Positions 44,138 through 55,266 of a stretch of DNA of 64,000 nucleotides are shown piece by piece. This DNA is from Capra hircus (Eukaryota; Chordata; Mammalia; Artiodactyla; Bovidae). The notes under the pieces are model-generated. The model was not told the origin of the DNA and ran no database searches. It saw only the letters and a list, made by a program, of their open reading frames with translations. A program made the translations under genes and the position numbers. Location: the NCBI RefSeq assembly GCF_001704415.2, contig NC_030817.1, positions 52,809,550-52,873,549 of the forward strand, given 5' to 3'. Numbering within the stretch: the first letter of the stretch is position 1; each line of letters opens with the position of its first letter.

Positions 44138-44182
44138 TTTTTGTTTTTTTTTTTTTTATTGAAGTAAAGTTTATTTACAATG
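44138..44182 (-). mobile_element. Tiny antisense L1 3' end
   Basis: A T-run followed by ATTGAAGTAAAGTTTATTTA is the antisense start of an L1 3' tail. It abuts sense L1 ORF2 sequence directly, so the two pieces lie tail-out in opposite orientation. Confidence 0.6.
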
Positions 44183-45098
44183 GAAAGGAAGATATAAAGC
44201 TGTCATTGTTTACTGACTGTTTTCTATGTACACACTATAAATAGACAATCCTAAAGATGTCACCAGAAAATTACTAGAGCTCATCACTGAATTTGGTAAA
44301 GCTTCAGGATACAAATATACAGAAACCTATTGCATTCCTATATACAAACAACAAAATATAAGAAACAGAAATTAAGGAAACAATACCATTTACCATTGCA
44401 TCAAAAAGAATAAAATACCTAGGAATAGATCTACCTAAGGAGGCTAAAGACCTACTTGGGAAACTCTTTGGCACTGATGGAAGAAATAAACAATGACACA
44501 GAGGGAAAGATATACCATGTTCTTGGACTGGAAGAATTGATATTGTTAAAACGATTATATACCCAAGGCATTCTACAGATTCAATGCAATCTCTATCAAA
44601 TTACCAGTGGCATTTTCACAAATTTAAAACAAATGATTTTAAAATTTGTCTGGAAACCCAACAGACCCCCAAAGAGTCAAAACAATATTGAGAAAGAAGA
44701 ATGGAACCAGAGGAATCACACTATCTGACTTCAGACTATCCTACAAAGCTACAATAATCAGAAGAGTATGGTGCTGACACAAAAGCAGACACATAGATCA
44801 CTGCAACAGGATAGAAAGCCCAGAAATGAACCCATACATTTGGTTAATTAACCTACAGAGTAGGAGGCAGGAATACACAATGGAGAACAGACAGTTTCTT
44901 CAGTAAGGGTTGCCGAGGGAACTAGACATGTAGAAAAAATTATAACATTCTCTAATAACATCATATACAATAAACTCAAAATTCATTAAAAACCAAAATG
45001 TAAGACAGAATACTATAAAATGCTCAAAGGAAAACATAGGCAGAACATTCTGACATAAATCACAGCAATATGTTTTTGGATACATCTAGAGTAATGGG

Positions 45099-45359
45099 TG
45101 GAGAAGGCAATGGCACTCCACTCCAGTACTCTTGCCTGGAAAATCCCATGGATGGAGGAGCCTGGTAGGCTACAGTCCATGGGGTCGCTAAGAGTCAGAC
45201 ACAACTGAGCGACTTCACTTTCACTTCTCGCTTTCATGCATTGGAGAAGGAAATGGCAACCCACTCCAGTGTTCTTGCCTGGAGAATCCCAGGGACGGGG
45301 GAGCCTGGTGGGCTTCTGTCTATGGGATCACACAGAATTGGATACAACTGAAGCGACTT

Positions 45360-45389
<30 letters not shown>
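45099..45389 (+). mobile_element. Bov-A2 SINE inside L1, with target-site duplication
   Basis: Complete dimer: two Bov-A units joined through CACTTTCACTTCTCGCTTTC. A perfect 11-bp duplication AGAGTAATGGG lies at 45088-45098 and 45390-45400. The element ends in a long GCA repeat. Low divergence suggests it is young. Confidence 0.97.

Positions 45390-45390
<1 letters not shown>
45361..45390. repeat. (GCA)10 microsatellite in a Bov-A2 tail
   Basis: Ten uninterrupted GCA units form the SINE tail. Such Bov-A2 tails are common sources of trinucleotide microsatellites in bovids. Confidence 0.97.
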
Positions 45391-45392
<2 letters not shown>

Positions 45393-45745
45393 GTAATGGG
45401 AAAAAAATAAAAATATACAAATGGGACCTAATTAAACTTAAAAGCTTTTGCACAGCAAAGGAAACCATAAACAAAATGAAAAAACAGCCTACAGAATGGG
45501 AGAAATGATTGCGAACAATGCAACAAACAAGGGACTAATTTCCAAAATATATAGGCAGCTCACACAGCTCAATATCATAAAAGCAAACATCCCATCAAAG
45601 CATGAGCAGAAGGCATAAATAAACATTTCTCCAAAAAAGACATACAGATGACCAATAGGCACATGAAAAGATGCTCAACACTGCTAATTACTAGAGAAAT
45701 GAAAGTCAAAACTACAATGAGGTATCACCTTACACTAGTCAGAAT

Positions 45746-45972
45746 ATGTGCATACTAAGTTGCTTCAGTTAGGTCTGACTCTTTGGAACCCTATGGACTA
45801 TAGCCCACCAGGCTCCTCTGTCCATGAGATTCTCCAGGCAAGAATACTGGAGAGGGCTGCTACGCTCTCCTCCAAGGGATCTTCCCAAAACAGGGATCAA
45901 ACCTGCATTTCTTACATCTCCTGTATCAGCAGACAGGTTCTTTACCAGTGGTGCCACTTGGGAAATCCCCCT
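45746..45972 (-). mobile_element. Bov-tA SINE inside L1, antisense, with target-site duplication
   Basis: The plus strand runs from ATGTGCATACTAAGTTGCTT through TTCTCCAGGCAAGAATACTG to GTGCCACTTGGGAAATCCCC. GTCAGAAT at 45738-45745 and 45973-45980 is the duplication, and the L1 sequence continues on both sides. Confidence 0.95.
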
Positions 45973-46286
45973 GTCAGAATGGCCATCATCAAAAATTCTA
46001 CAAATAAATGGAGAGCACGACGAGAAAAGGAAACAAACCCTCTTACACTGTTGCCGGTAAAGTAAATAGGTAGAGCCACTATGGAAAACATTATGGAAGT
46101 TATTTCAAAAGCTAAAAATAGAGTTACATATGATCCAGCAATCTCACTCCAGGGCATGTATCCAGAAAAGATGAGAATTCAAAAAGATACATGCACCTTA
46201 ATGTTCATAGCAGCACTATTTACAAAAGCCAAGATATAGGAAACAACCTTAGTAACCATCAACAGATGAGTGGATAAAGAAGATGT

Positions 46287-46289
<3 letters not shown>

Positions 46290-46326
<37 letters not shown>
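46290..46326. repeat. (AC)n microsatellite inside L1
   Basis: A 37-bp pure AC run replaces the short AT/AC-rich stretch that precedes GGAATATTACTCAGCC in L1 3' regions. It is likely to vary in length. Confidence 0.97.
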
Positions 46327-46328
<2 letters not shown>

Positions 46329-46631
46329 AATATTACTCAGCCATAAAACAGAATGAAATAATGCCATTTGCAGCAACATGGATGGACCTAGAGATTATGA
46401 TACTAAGAGAACTACATTAGAAAGAGAAAGATAAATACCATATGATATCACTTATATGTGGAATCTAAACTAGGACACAAATTAACATATCTATGAAACA
46501 GAAACAGACTCACAGACATAAAGAACAGACTTCTTGTTGCCAAGGGGGAAGTGGGGAGGGTAGGGAAGGATTTAGAATTTGGGATCAGGAGATACAAACT
46601 AGTATTTATGGACGGATAAACAATAAAGTCC

Positions 46632-47270
46632 TACTGTATATCAGTTCAGTTCAGTCGCTCAGTCGTGTCCGACTCTTTGTGACCCCATGAATCGCAGCAC
46701 ACCAGGCCTCCCTGTCCATCACCAACTCCTGGAGTTCACTCAGACTCACGTCCATCGAGTCCGTGATGCCATCCGGCCATCTCATCCTCTGTCGTCCCCT
46801 TCTCCTCCTGCCTCCAATCCCTCCCAGCATCAGAGTCTTTTCCAATGAGTCAACTCTTCACATGAGGTGGCCAAAGTATTGGAGTTTCAGCTTTAGCATC
46901 ATTCCTTCCAAAGAAATCCCAGGGCTGATCTCCTTTAGAATGGACTGGTTGGATCTCGTTGCAGTCCAAGGAACTCTCAAGAATCTTCTCCAACACACAG
47001 TTCAAAAGCATCAATTCTTCGGCACTCAGCCTTCTTCACAGTCCAACTCTCACATCCATACATGACCACTGGAAAAACCATAGCCTTGACTAGACGGACC
47101 TTAGACGGCAAAGTAATGTCTCTGCTTTTGAATATGCTATCTAGGTTGGTCATAACTTTTCTTCCAAGGAGTAAGCGTCTTTTGATTTCATGGCTGCAAT
47201 CACCATCTGCAGTGATTTTGGAGCCCCAAAAATAAAGTCTGACACTGTTTCCACTGTTTCCCCATCTATC
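46632..47270 (-). mobile_element. BovB 3' region inside L1, antisense
   Basis: The plus strand begins with TCAGTTCAGTTCAGTCGCTC and ends with CACTGTTTCCCCATCTAT. The minus strand encodes the BovB C-terminal part in two frames (46651-46845 and 46977-47348), separated by small indels. L1 sequence is continuous across it. It is 5' truncated at almost the same point as the copy at 13646-14266. Confidence 0.95.
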
Positions 47271-47424
47271 ACGGGGAACTATATTCAACATACTGTGAAA
47301 AACCATAGTGGAAAAGAATTTGAAAAAGTACATATATAACTGAGTCATTGTACTATACAGCAGAAATTAACACAATATTGTAAATCAACTATATTTCAAT
47401 AAAAAATTTTTTAAAGACACTGAA

Positions 47425-47672
47425 AATAGAGTTACCACAGGATTCAGCAATCCCACTCTGGGGCGTATACACTACCATATGTAAAATAGATTCCTGTATG
47501 ACACAGAGAACCAAACCCGGTCCTCTGTGACAACCTAAGGGGTGGGATGGAGAGGGAGGTGGGAGGGAGGTGACATATGGGTACAGATGGCTGATGCCTA
47601 TTGATGCGTGGCAGAAACCACTGCAATATTGTGCAGTAATTATCCTCCAATTAAAAATAAAATAAAAATTTT
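47425..47672 (+). mobile_element. Second L1 3' fragment, sense
   Basis: GAGTTACCACAGGATTCAGC, ACTACCATATGTAAAATAGA, GTGACAACCTAAGGGGTGGG and ATTATCCTCCAATTAAAAAT form an L1 3' UTR of a different subtype from the one just upstream. The tail is A-rich. Confidence 0.85.
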
Positions 47673-47704
47673 AAAAATATATGTTTTAAATACATGATAT
47701 AGCC

Positions 47705-49157
47705 TTGAATTCCAGTTGAGCTATTTCAAATCCTGAAAGACGATGCTGTGAAAGTGCTGCACTCAATATGCATGTAAATTTGGAAAACCCAGCAGTGGCC
47801 ACAGGACTAGAAAAGGTCAGTTTTCATTCCAGTCCCAAAGAAAGGTAATGCCAAAGAATGCTCAAACTACCACACAAATGCACTCATCTCACATGCTAGT
47901 AAAGTAATGCTCAAAATTCTCCAAGCCAGGCTTCGGCAGTATGTGAACCATGAACTTCCAGATGTTCAAGCTGGTTTTAGAAAAGGCAGAGGAACCAGAG
48001 ATCAAATTGCCAACATCCTCTGGATCATTGAAAAAGCAAGAGAGTTCCAGAAAAACATCTATTTCTGCTTTGTTGACTAGGCCAAAGCCTTTGACTGTAT
48101 GGATCACAATAAACTGGAAAACTCTTCAAGAGATGGGAATACCAGACCACCTGACCTGCCTCTTGAGAAACCTATATGCAGGTCAGGAAGTAACAGTTAG
48201 AACTGGACATGGACCAACAAACTGGTTCCAAATAGGAAAAGGAGTATGTCAAGGCTGTATATTGTCACCCTGCTTATTTAACTTCTATGCAGAGTACATC
48301 ATGAGAAACGCTGGGCTGGAGGAAACAAGCTGGAATCAAGATCGCCGGGAGAAATATCAACAACCTCAGATATGCAGATGACACCACCCTTATGGCAGAA
48401 AGTGAAGAAGAACTAAAGAGCCTCTTGATGAAAGTGAAAGAAGAGAGTGAAAAAGTTGGCTTAAAGCTCAACATTGAGAAAACGAAGATCATGGCATCCG
48501 ATCTCATCACTTCATGGCAAATAGATGGGGAAACAGTGGAAACAGTGGCTGACTTTATTTTTCTGGGCTCCAAAATCACTGCAGATGGTGACTGCATCAG
48601 TGAAATTAAAAGACGCTTGCTTACTCCTTGGAAGGAAAGTATTACCAACCTAGACAGCATATTAAAAAGCAGAGACATTACTTTGTCAACAAAGGTCTAT
48701 CTAGTCAAGGCTATAGTTTTTCCAGTGGTCATGTATGGATGTGAGAGTTGGACTATAAAGAAAGCTGAGCACTGAAGAATTGATGCTTTTGAACTGTGGT
48801 GTTAGAGAAGACTCTTGAGAGTTCCTTGGATTGCAAGGAGATCCAACCAGTCCATCCTAAGGGAGATCAGTCCTGGGTGTTCATTGGAAGAACTGATGTT
48901 GAAGCTGAAACTCCAATACTTAGGCCACCTGATGTGAAGAGCTGACTCATTTGAAAAGATCCTGATGTTGGGAAAGATAGAGGGCAGGAGGAGAAGGGGA
49001 CGACAGAGCGTGAGATGATTGGATGGCAACACTGACTCGATGGACATGGGTTTGGGTAGACTCCGGGAGTTGGAGATGGACAGGGAGGCCTAGATTGCTG
49101 CGGTTCATGGGGTCACAAACAGTAGGACACAACTGAGCAACTGAACTGAACTGATGA
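47705..49157 (+). mobile_element. BovB, sense, decayed coding region
   Basis: The sequence covers the reverse transcriptase from just before the palm to the 3' end. A TAG stop lies at 48078-48080 inside the first catalytic motif, and a frameshift separates 47950-48381 from 48392-48775. The YADD motif itself survives near 48369-48380. The 3' end carries the CTGAACTGAACTGA tail. Confidence 0.95.
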
Positions 49158-49284
49158 AATATCGTTTTAGAATTAAAAAACCCAAAAGTATAAACAATGG
49201 TTTGGCAGTCATTCTAATGGAATTTGAAAATGTTACTAATTACTCATGCAAATTAACAGTTAGAAAATAAAAAGTGAACATCTA

Positions 49285-49447
49285 TTTTTGCCAGGACACT
49301 CAGCAAAGCACTCCCTACAGGTATCATGGAATAGACAGCACCACCACTGTTCTATGGATGAGAATCCTGATACCCTGAAAGGTTAGGAAACTTGTCCAAA
49401 GACACAATCAGTACATGACAAAGCTGGATCTGAACCTAGGTCATGGA
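49285..49447 (-). mobile_element. MIR fragment, antisense
   Basis: AGGTTAGGAAACTTGTCCAA, AGACACAATCAGTACATGAC and AGCTGGATCTGAACCTAGGT match the antisense MIR core. Confidence 0.75.
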
Positions 49448-50020
49448 CTTTTTTTGTTTTGTTTCTTAAGTTTTACAATGCTGTGTTGGTTTCTGCTGTA
49501 CAGAAACACAGATCAGCCATGGTTATAGCTGTTGGTCAGTCACTTAGTCAAGTCCGACTCTTTGCCAGGCTTCTGTCCTTCACTATCTCCCAGAGTTTGC
49601 TCCAACTAATGTCATTGAGTTAGTGATGCCATCCAACCATCCCATCCTCTGTCACCCCCTTCTCCCCTTGCCCTCAATCTTTCCTAGCATAAGGTTCTTT
49701 TCCCAGTGAGTCAGCTCTTTGCATCAGGTGGCCTAAGTAATGGAACTTCAGCTTCAGCATTAGTCCTTCCAATGAATATTCAGGGTTAATTTCCTTTAGG
49801 ATTGACTGGTTTGATCTCCTTGCTTTCCAAGGGACTCTTAAGAGTCTTCTCCAGCACCACAGTTTGAAAGCATCAATTCTTTGGTGCTCAGCCTTCTTTA
49901 TGGTCCAGCTCTCACATCCATACATGACTACTGGAAAAACCATAGCTTTGACCAAATCAGGCATAACTATACATAAATCCCCTCCCTCTTGAGCCTCCTT
50001 CTCCTCTTCTATATGAGGAG
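49448..50020 (-). mobile_element. L1 3' end, antisense, split by BovB
   Basis: The left piece (49448-49528) has TACAATGCTGTGTTGGTTTC and AGATCAGCCATGGTTATAG. The right piece (about 49966-50020) resumes with ATAACTATACATAAATCCCC TCCCTCTTGAGCC. Together they give the continuous antisense L1 3' UTR. Confidence 0.8.
49529..49965 (-). mobile_element. BovB 3' fragment, antisense, inside L1
   Basis: The plus strand starts with GTTGGTCAGTCACTTAGTCA and ends with AAAAACCATAGCTTTGACCA. The minus strand has one open piece at 49674-49964 (96 codons) encoding the BovB C-terminal region. It is flanked by the two halves of an antisense L1. Confidence 0.93.
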
Positions 50021-50021
50021 G

Positions 50022-50240
50022 TCATCTACTATATGACCCAGCAACCCCACTACTGGGCACATACCCTGAGAAAACCACAATTCTAAAAGACACATGTACC
50101 CAATGTTCATTGCAGTACATGTTCATTGGCTATTTACAATAGCCAGGACTTGGAAGCAAGGAAATATCTATCAACAGATGAATGGATAAAGAAGATGTGG
50201 TACCTATATATATAAGGGAATATTACTCAGCCATAAAATA
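50022..50240 (+). mobile_element. L1 3' region fragment, sense
   Basis: CTACTATATGACCCAGCAAC, TTCATTGCAGTACATGTTCA and GATGAATGGATAAAGAAGAT with GAATATTACTCAGCCATAAA match the end of ORF2 and the early 3' UTR of L1. Confidence 0.88.
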
Positions 50241-50724
50241 TCAGTCATGGAATTTGAATTCAGCATTCTTCCCATTTCATCACAGCTGCTTCTGAATGAG
50301 ACCAGGATTAGTATTACACATGTCGGGGAGCAGTCTGGTCCATACTGCATAAGGATATTCACACATTGGGAACAGTGTGACATGATAAAAAAGAGGAATG
50401 GGCCTGAATTAGGGGAACCAAGCCCCCCTCCACCTGCCATAAACGCTATTAAATGTGTGACTTTAAAGGAGTCACTTGAGCACCAAAAGTCCTGGTTTTC
50501 TTCTGCTGGATGAAACCACTCCAAAGCTTTCTTTATTTTTAAAAGTATATGGTTCTGTTTGTTACTACTTATTTAAATTTGACTCCTGCACTTTATTGTG
50601 TAGATATATAGGTTCTGGACAGAGTCAATAATTCATAAAGATGCAAATTAACATGGTCAGACTATTGCACAAAGCTTTAAAATACTATTGAGGTTTTAAA
50701 TTACGTTAAAAGTCAACAAAAAAC

Positions 50725-51400
50725 AGCAAGGGTGTGGGGAAACTAGCATTCTCATATTATTGGAGGGTAGGTAGATTTGTACAGTTTTTTAGGGCAATTT
50801 TACAACTTCTACAAAAATCAGACTCAGAAAATCCACCTCCAGGAATTGATCCTATTGCTGTAAGAATATCCAGCCATATTCACTTCTGTTTGCAGAGATG
50901 TGCACAGAAGGAAATTCTCTGCAGCACTGTATGTAAATGCTAAGGATTAAAAGCAACCGATGAGCCCATCACAGAGGACTGTCCAAATAAATTAAGATAC
51001 ATCTATAAGGACTTCCCTGGCAGTCCAGTGGTTAAGAATCCGCCTGCCAATGCAGGGGACATGGGTTCAGTCCACGGTCTAGGAAGATCTCGCATGCTGA
51101 GCAGCAACTAGAGAAAGCCAGGGCACAGCAACAAAGACCCAATGCAGCCACGAATAAATAAATAAAGTATCTATATTTTAAAAGCTTAAAAAAGATACAC
51201 CCACAGTACAAAATACCATCCAATATTATGGAAAATGGGGGCAGATGAGATGTACTAATATGGAAAGCTCACAAGATACATTGCTAACTCTCTGGATGTT
51301 GCAGCTTCTGGAGTATGCTCTATGTGCCTGTATGGGCAATACCTTTGGAAGGACAAAGAGGAAGTTAGTAACTGTAGTCATTTCTGCAGATAAAAGAAGA
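50725..51400 (+). mobile_element. Old L1M 3' region, split by a CHR SINE
   Basis: GGGAAACTAGCATTCTCATA, CACCTCCAGGAATTGATCCT and GGACTGTCCAAATAAATTAA precede the SINE. After it the L1 resumes with ATACCATCCAATATTATGGA and AAGATACATTGCTAACTCTC. It is strongly diverged. Confidence 0.65.
51008..51168 (+). mobile_element. CHR-2 type SINE, internally shortened
   Basis: GGACTTCCCTGGCAGTCCAG head and TTAAGAATCCGCCTGCCAAT are followed by GAGCAGCAACTAGAGAAAGC, skipping the central part of the full element. The tail is AATAAATAAATAAAG. The flanks share ATCTATA (51001-51007 and 51169-51175). Confidence 0.93.
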
Positions 51401-51483
51401 GGATCTGAGAAACAGAGGTGAGAAGAGACTTCCTGTTTGGTAGTCTTTCAAGTTGTTTTTTTTTAACCTTAACGTATGTATTG

Positions 51484-51549
51484 CTGATTGGATGGGTGGG
51501 AGATGGACATTTGGATGGCTAGATGGACAGATGAATGGACGGAGGGAGG
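51484..51549. repeat. Degenerate (GATG)n tract
   Basis: About 65 bp of GATG/GGAT-type tetranucleotides, broken up by substitutions. Confidence 0.8.
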
Positions 51550-51774
51550 AAATAAACAAAGTCAAGAGAAAATTATGATTGTTACATGAAATCAAGGCAA
51601 GAGACACCTTGCTCAGACATATACCTCTAATGCAGCCCATGTTTCCACAACACAATCATATACCTTATGAATCCGCAATAAAAACAGCAGTAACTATTCT
51701 GTGAGTATTTTGTGTACATCTCTTCTTTTAATCTACACTCTACACCTGAAGCAACACATCTGCCCAGAACCTAT

Positions 51775-51880
51775 ATCCTGGGATGGATAAATTGAGGTTC
51801 AGGGAGGGGATGCAACTCACCCAAGGGCATCCAGCTTATAAGAGACAGAACCAAGTTTTGAATCCAGGCTTGCTGACGGC
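51775..51880 (-). mobile_element. MIR fragment, antisense
   Basis: GGATAAATTGAGGTTCAGGG, CAACTCACCCAAGGGCATCC and GTTTTGAATCCAGGCTTGC match antisense MIR. Confidence 0.8.
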
Positions 51881-52169
51881 AAAACTAATCCTCCCTATCA
51901 CTGACTAAAACTGATGGTGAAATTGCAAATAATGACAATAGTATATAAAATGGACTGTGCCCACTGGCAAACTATGAAAAAATGTCTCTAACAGAATTCA
52001 TTTCAGGTTTTGTTTTCCACCAAAGAGAAGCACTAAATTCATCCCGAATTTCTTTGGAAGTCCAGAAAAGTTGTGCTTTGTCCCTTAATGGCTAGATCCA
52101 CAAGACACAGAATAAACTCCTTCAATAAAGTCCACCCTGTTCCTCATTAATTCCCCTCCTGTCACCTCT

Positions 52170-52725
52170 TGGGAAAGACCGTGGAAAGGAGGGCGAGTGG
52201 GCTGGTCCCCTCTCCGATGCAGAAGTCCAAGCTGATTCTTAACAGAGCGCCAAGGGCCTGTAACGCTGAAAACGGTTGCTGCCAGCTGGACAACTAATCA
52301 TCATTTCCCAGAAAGGCTCTCTGAGACCTTGAGCATAAAAGAGCCTGTTTCAAACCTGAGGATCCTCTCTGGTCTGTGCTGTACCCACAGGGACGCAGCA
52401 GCACTTCTAGTATCAAGAATCTACTGACACGGCTCTGAAATGACTTTGATAACAGCAGCAACACAAAAGCCCTCAGCTGCCTCCGGGAACACAGGCAGCG
52501 ACAGCATCTCACCAGCACAATTATAGCGCTCACCTGAGCTTTTCAGGTACAACAGCATCGCCCCCTGCTCCCGCTGCTTCCCTTGCTTGCCATGTTTTTG
52601 GAAGCCCTAAACTGCTGTGGCTGCGAGATAGTAAGCTGTGCCGGATAAACACTGTTCTGCAGGGCTGGCTACTTTTAACATAAGCTACTAAAACCTGCCT
52701 GAATGTTACTCCAGGCAAGAGTGGA
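52170..52725. promoter_or_regulatory. Candidate regulatory block E1 (GC-richer, repeat-free)
   Basis: About 550 bp of repeat-free DNA with higher GC and more CpG than its surroundings. It contains a CAGCTG E-box near 52283. It is not a CpG island by eye. A pair of short minus-strand frames has no recognisable domain. It could be an enhancer core or an alternative promoter. No TATA-box and start arrangement can be defended. Confidence 0.35.
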
Positions 52726-52779
52726 GTAACAGTGCTTTTTTAAAAAACTGGATTTTGTGTTTTGTTTTGTTTTTTAAAC

Positions 52780-53560
52780 TTAGCAACCGTAGGTGTACTT
52801 GTAAAGCAAGTGTGAATATTCAAATACTGTAATTGGAGATGATTTACATTGTTTTGAATTAACTAAAATTCCATTGTTAAGCACAAATACAGCTCCACTA
52901 AATCACCATGCTTTTAATAGGTCCTCGTGAGCAGGTTACCGAGCGCATTAGGATTTATAACACTCCTGGGGAGCTGACCACTGTATTATGCTTCCTGCTG
53001 CTAGGTAATATGCATGACACATTTCTGGACACTAATTCATTTATTTAATAGTAACAGTATGCAAAAACAGAGTTCAAAATGAGGCTGACAAAGAAGGTAT
53101 AAAAGTTTTATTAATCCATAGCTAATCAAAGGCCAGTGGAAGGCATATAATGGTGGCATTTACAGACCATATCGAATGTGAATAAATTAACTTTTTGTTT
53201 CCTAAAATCTTACTAATAGGATGAATTCGGCTTGAAACATTTATACTTTTAATTACAGAGGCAGGCAATTTGGAGCAGGTTTCCACTGCACTTTCCTTAA
53301 AAACTACAACTTCACATCAAGGATCTAGGTAAATCCTGATATCAGGATTTGTTGTCTCAAATATGATCAATTATAATACAAGCTGCTTCACATTTAAAAC
53401 TTCAAATGTTGTTTATTTTATTGCTGGTTTAATTGCAGGCTGTCAATCATTAGAAAATAATTGTCTCTGAAAGATGTACAGTATCTATTTTTCTCCTATT
53501 GCTCTGATCACTACACAAAGCATATAAGCAGGTGGCAGAATGCCTCATGAAGAAAACCTT
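52780..53560. promoter_or_regulatory. Candidate conserved non-coding block E2 with a PBX-MEIS type site
   Basis: Repeat-free AT-rich block with many TAATT/TTAAT cores. On the minus strand, 53440-53449 reads TGATTGACAG, which is exactly the composite decamer bound by PBX with MEIS or PREP partners. TAATTGCAGG and CATTAGAAAATAATTG flank it. Together with block E1 this makes a repeat-poor interval of about 1.4 kb, among the longest in the window. Confidence 0.45.
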
Positions 53561-54489
53561 TTTTACAGTTTGATGGCTCAGTGTTACAACAAATCAGAGC
53601 AAAATAAGAAAGACAGAAGTACAAGCAAAGGAGAACATGAGAAAAGACCAAACAATACTGTAGTGTGGGGGAAAATCATTCTCTTGGCTTAATTCCATAC
53701 CAAATGTTGGGAGAATATTTGCCCATCATTTCTAAGTCAAAACAGAAGGAAATGAACACATCAAAAACATAAACCTCTCTCTATTACAGAATTCTAAGTA
53801 CATTCTATTGCTCAGAGCGTTTTGTAGCAATCAGCTACTTCTCACTTAATAGCCTTATGTGAATATTGTTCTCATACTGAAGGTGAGAAAGAGATCATAG
53901 AATTATTCATGGCAGCATTTTCCTGAGTGTATTTTGCAGAGCATGAGCTAAAGAGCTTTTGGATTATTAGGAAGGTTTATACTAAACAAAGGTACCGTGG
54001 TCAAATGAGTTTGGGAAATGTTGGATTAAACAAAGCTGTGTAAACATGGATCTTTATTCTAGGTTTTCTCATGGCCTTTAATATGCTAACAGACACTGTA
54101 AAATTCCAAGAGGAGGATACAGTATGATGTTTTCCCTGAACTTATTTGATCATGGAATTTTTACTGAGAAGGAAAAGAACGTGACCATCCCAGAACTCAA
54201 TTTATAAAACACTGGTATAAGGCATATGGTCCCAAACCGACAATCAGGACATATCAGTGGGTCTTAAATCTTTCCTGGAAGTTCCCCAAATTCTTCCCCC
54301 CACCATCCCTCTCTGCAGCCTACTGACTGAAGTCCACTCCCTTCTTGATCTCCAGGAATTTTATAGTCAGCTTTAAAATCCATACACACATTGTAGGGCT
54401 TACAAAAATCTTCTATTACTCTATAATCAGTTGCCCACATGTATCAGACAAAAAATAAATGGCCCTCACTTCCAAGATCACAACTGCAT
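53561..54489. other. Unassigned single-copy DNA
   Basis: Nothing recognisable was found. It is AT-rich, lacks recent SINEs and may belong to the regulatory interval on its left. Confidence 0.45.
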
Positions 54490-55047
54490 TTTGATATAAG
54501 CTCATTCAAAAAAGCATTGGGATATTACTAAAAAAACTACTAGAATAAGTAAGCTTAGTAAGGTCACAGGAGACAAGTCAATATTCAAAAATCAACTATT
54601 TCTATATACTAACAATGAACAATTAGAAATTTAAAAAAATTGTAATACTATTTATAGTAGCATTAAAAATAAACAGGGATAAATCTCACAATATAAGTGC
54701 AAGAGCTGCATGTTGGAACTACTAAATAGCAATAAGAGAAATGAAGAAATGCCTAAATAGAGCTGTAGTGTGTTCATAAATTGGATGACTCAATATTGCT
54801 AAACTCTTAATTCTCTCCAAATTGATCTTTCTAATCCACAAAATCCAAGTCAAAGTATCAGCAGGCTTCTTGGTAGAAACTGACAAGCTGACTCTAAAAT
54901 TTATATGGGAAAATAGAGGATTTAGAATACTCAAAACAATTTGAAAAGAACAAAATTGGAATACTTGCATTAATTGATCTCAGAACTCGCTCTAAAACTA
55001 CAATGATGAAGGTGATGTAGTATTGACATAGATATAGACACGAAGCA

Positions 55048-55266
55048 GGGCTTACCAGGTGGCGCTAGTGATTAAAGAACCCTCCTGCCAATGCAAGAGA
55101 CATAGATGCAGGTTCGGTCCCTGGGTGGAGAAGATCCCAGAGAGGAGGAAATGGCAACCCATTCTGGTATTCTGGCCCATAGAATCCCATGGACAGCGGA
55201 GCCTGGTGGTCTACAGCCCACAAGGTCACAATGAAGTCGGACACAAGTGAAGCGACTTAGCATGCA
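55048..55266 (+). mobile_element. Bov-tA SINE inside L1M
   Basis: GGGCTTACCAGGTGGCGCTA head, a B-box-like GCAGGTTCGGTCCCTGGGTG and the Bov-A body through GAAGTCGGACACAAGTGAAG. The flanking duplication is not clear. Confidence 0.93.

Larger units (their letters stand above)
44184..47413 (+). mobile_element. L1 LINE, sense, host of three later insertions
   Basis: The L1 ORF2 3' half is recognisable (ACAATCCTAAAGATGTCACC, CAGGATACAAATATACAGAA, AAAATACCTAGGAATAGATC), followed by the end of ORF2, the 3' UTR (46130-46630) and the tail at 47271-47413 (GAACTATATTCAACATACTG through TTTCAATAAAAAA). It is split by a Bov-A2 at 45099-45389, a Bov-tA at 45746-45972 and a BovB at 46632-47270. Frames are broken throughout; the longest piece (44456-44728) is 90 codons. 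Confidence 0.93.

Noticed and set aside
52170..52725. CpG island promoter
   Set aside because: The GC and CpG enrichment is modest by eye and falls short of a typical island, so only a candidate regulatory block is reported.
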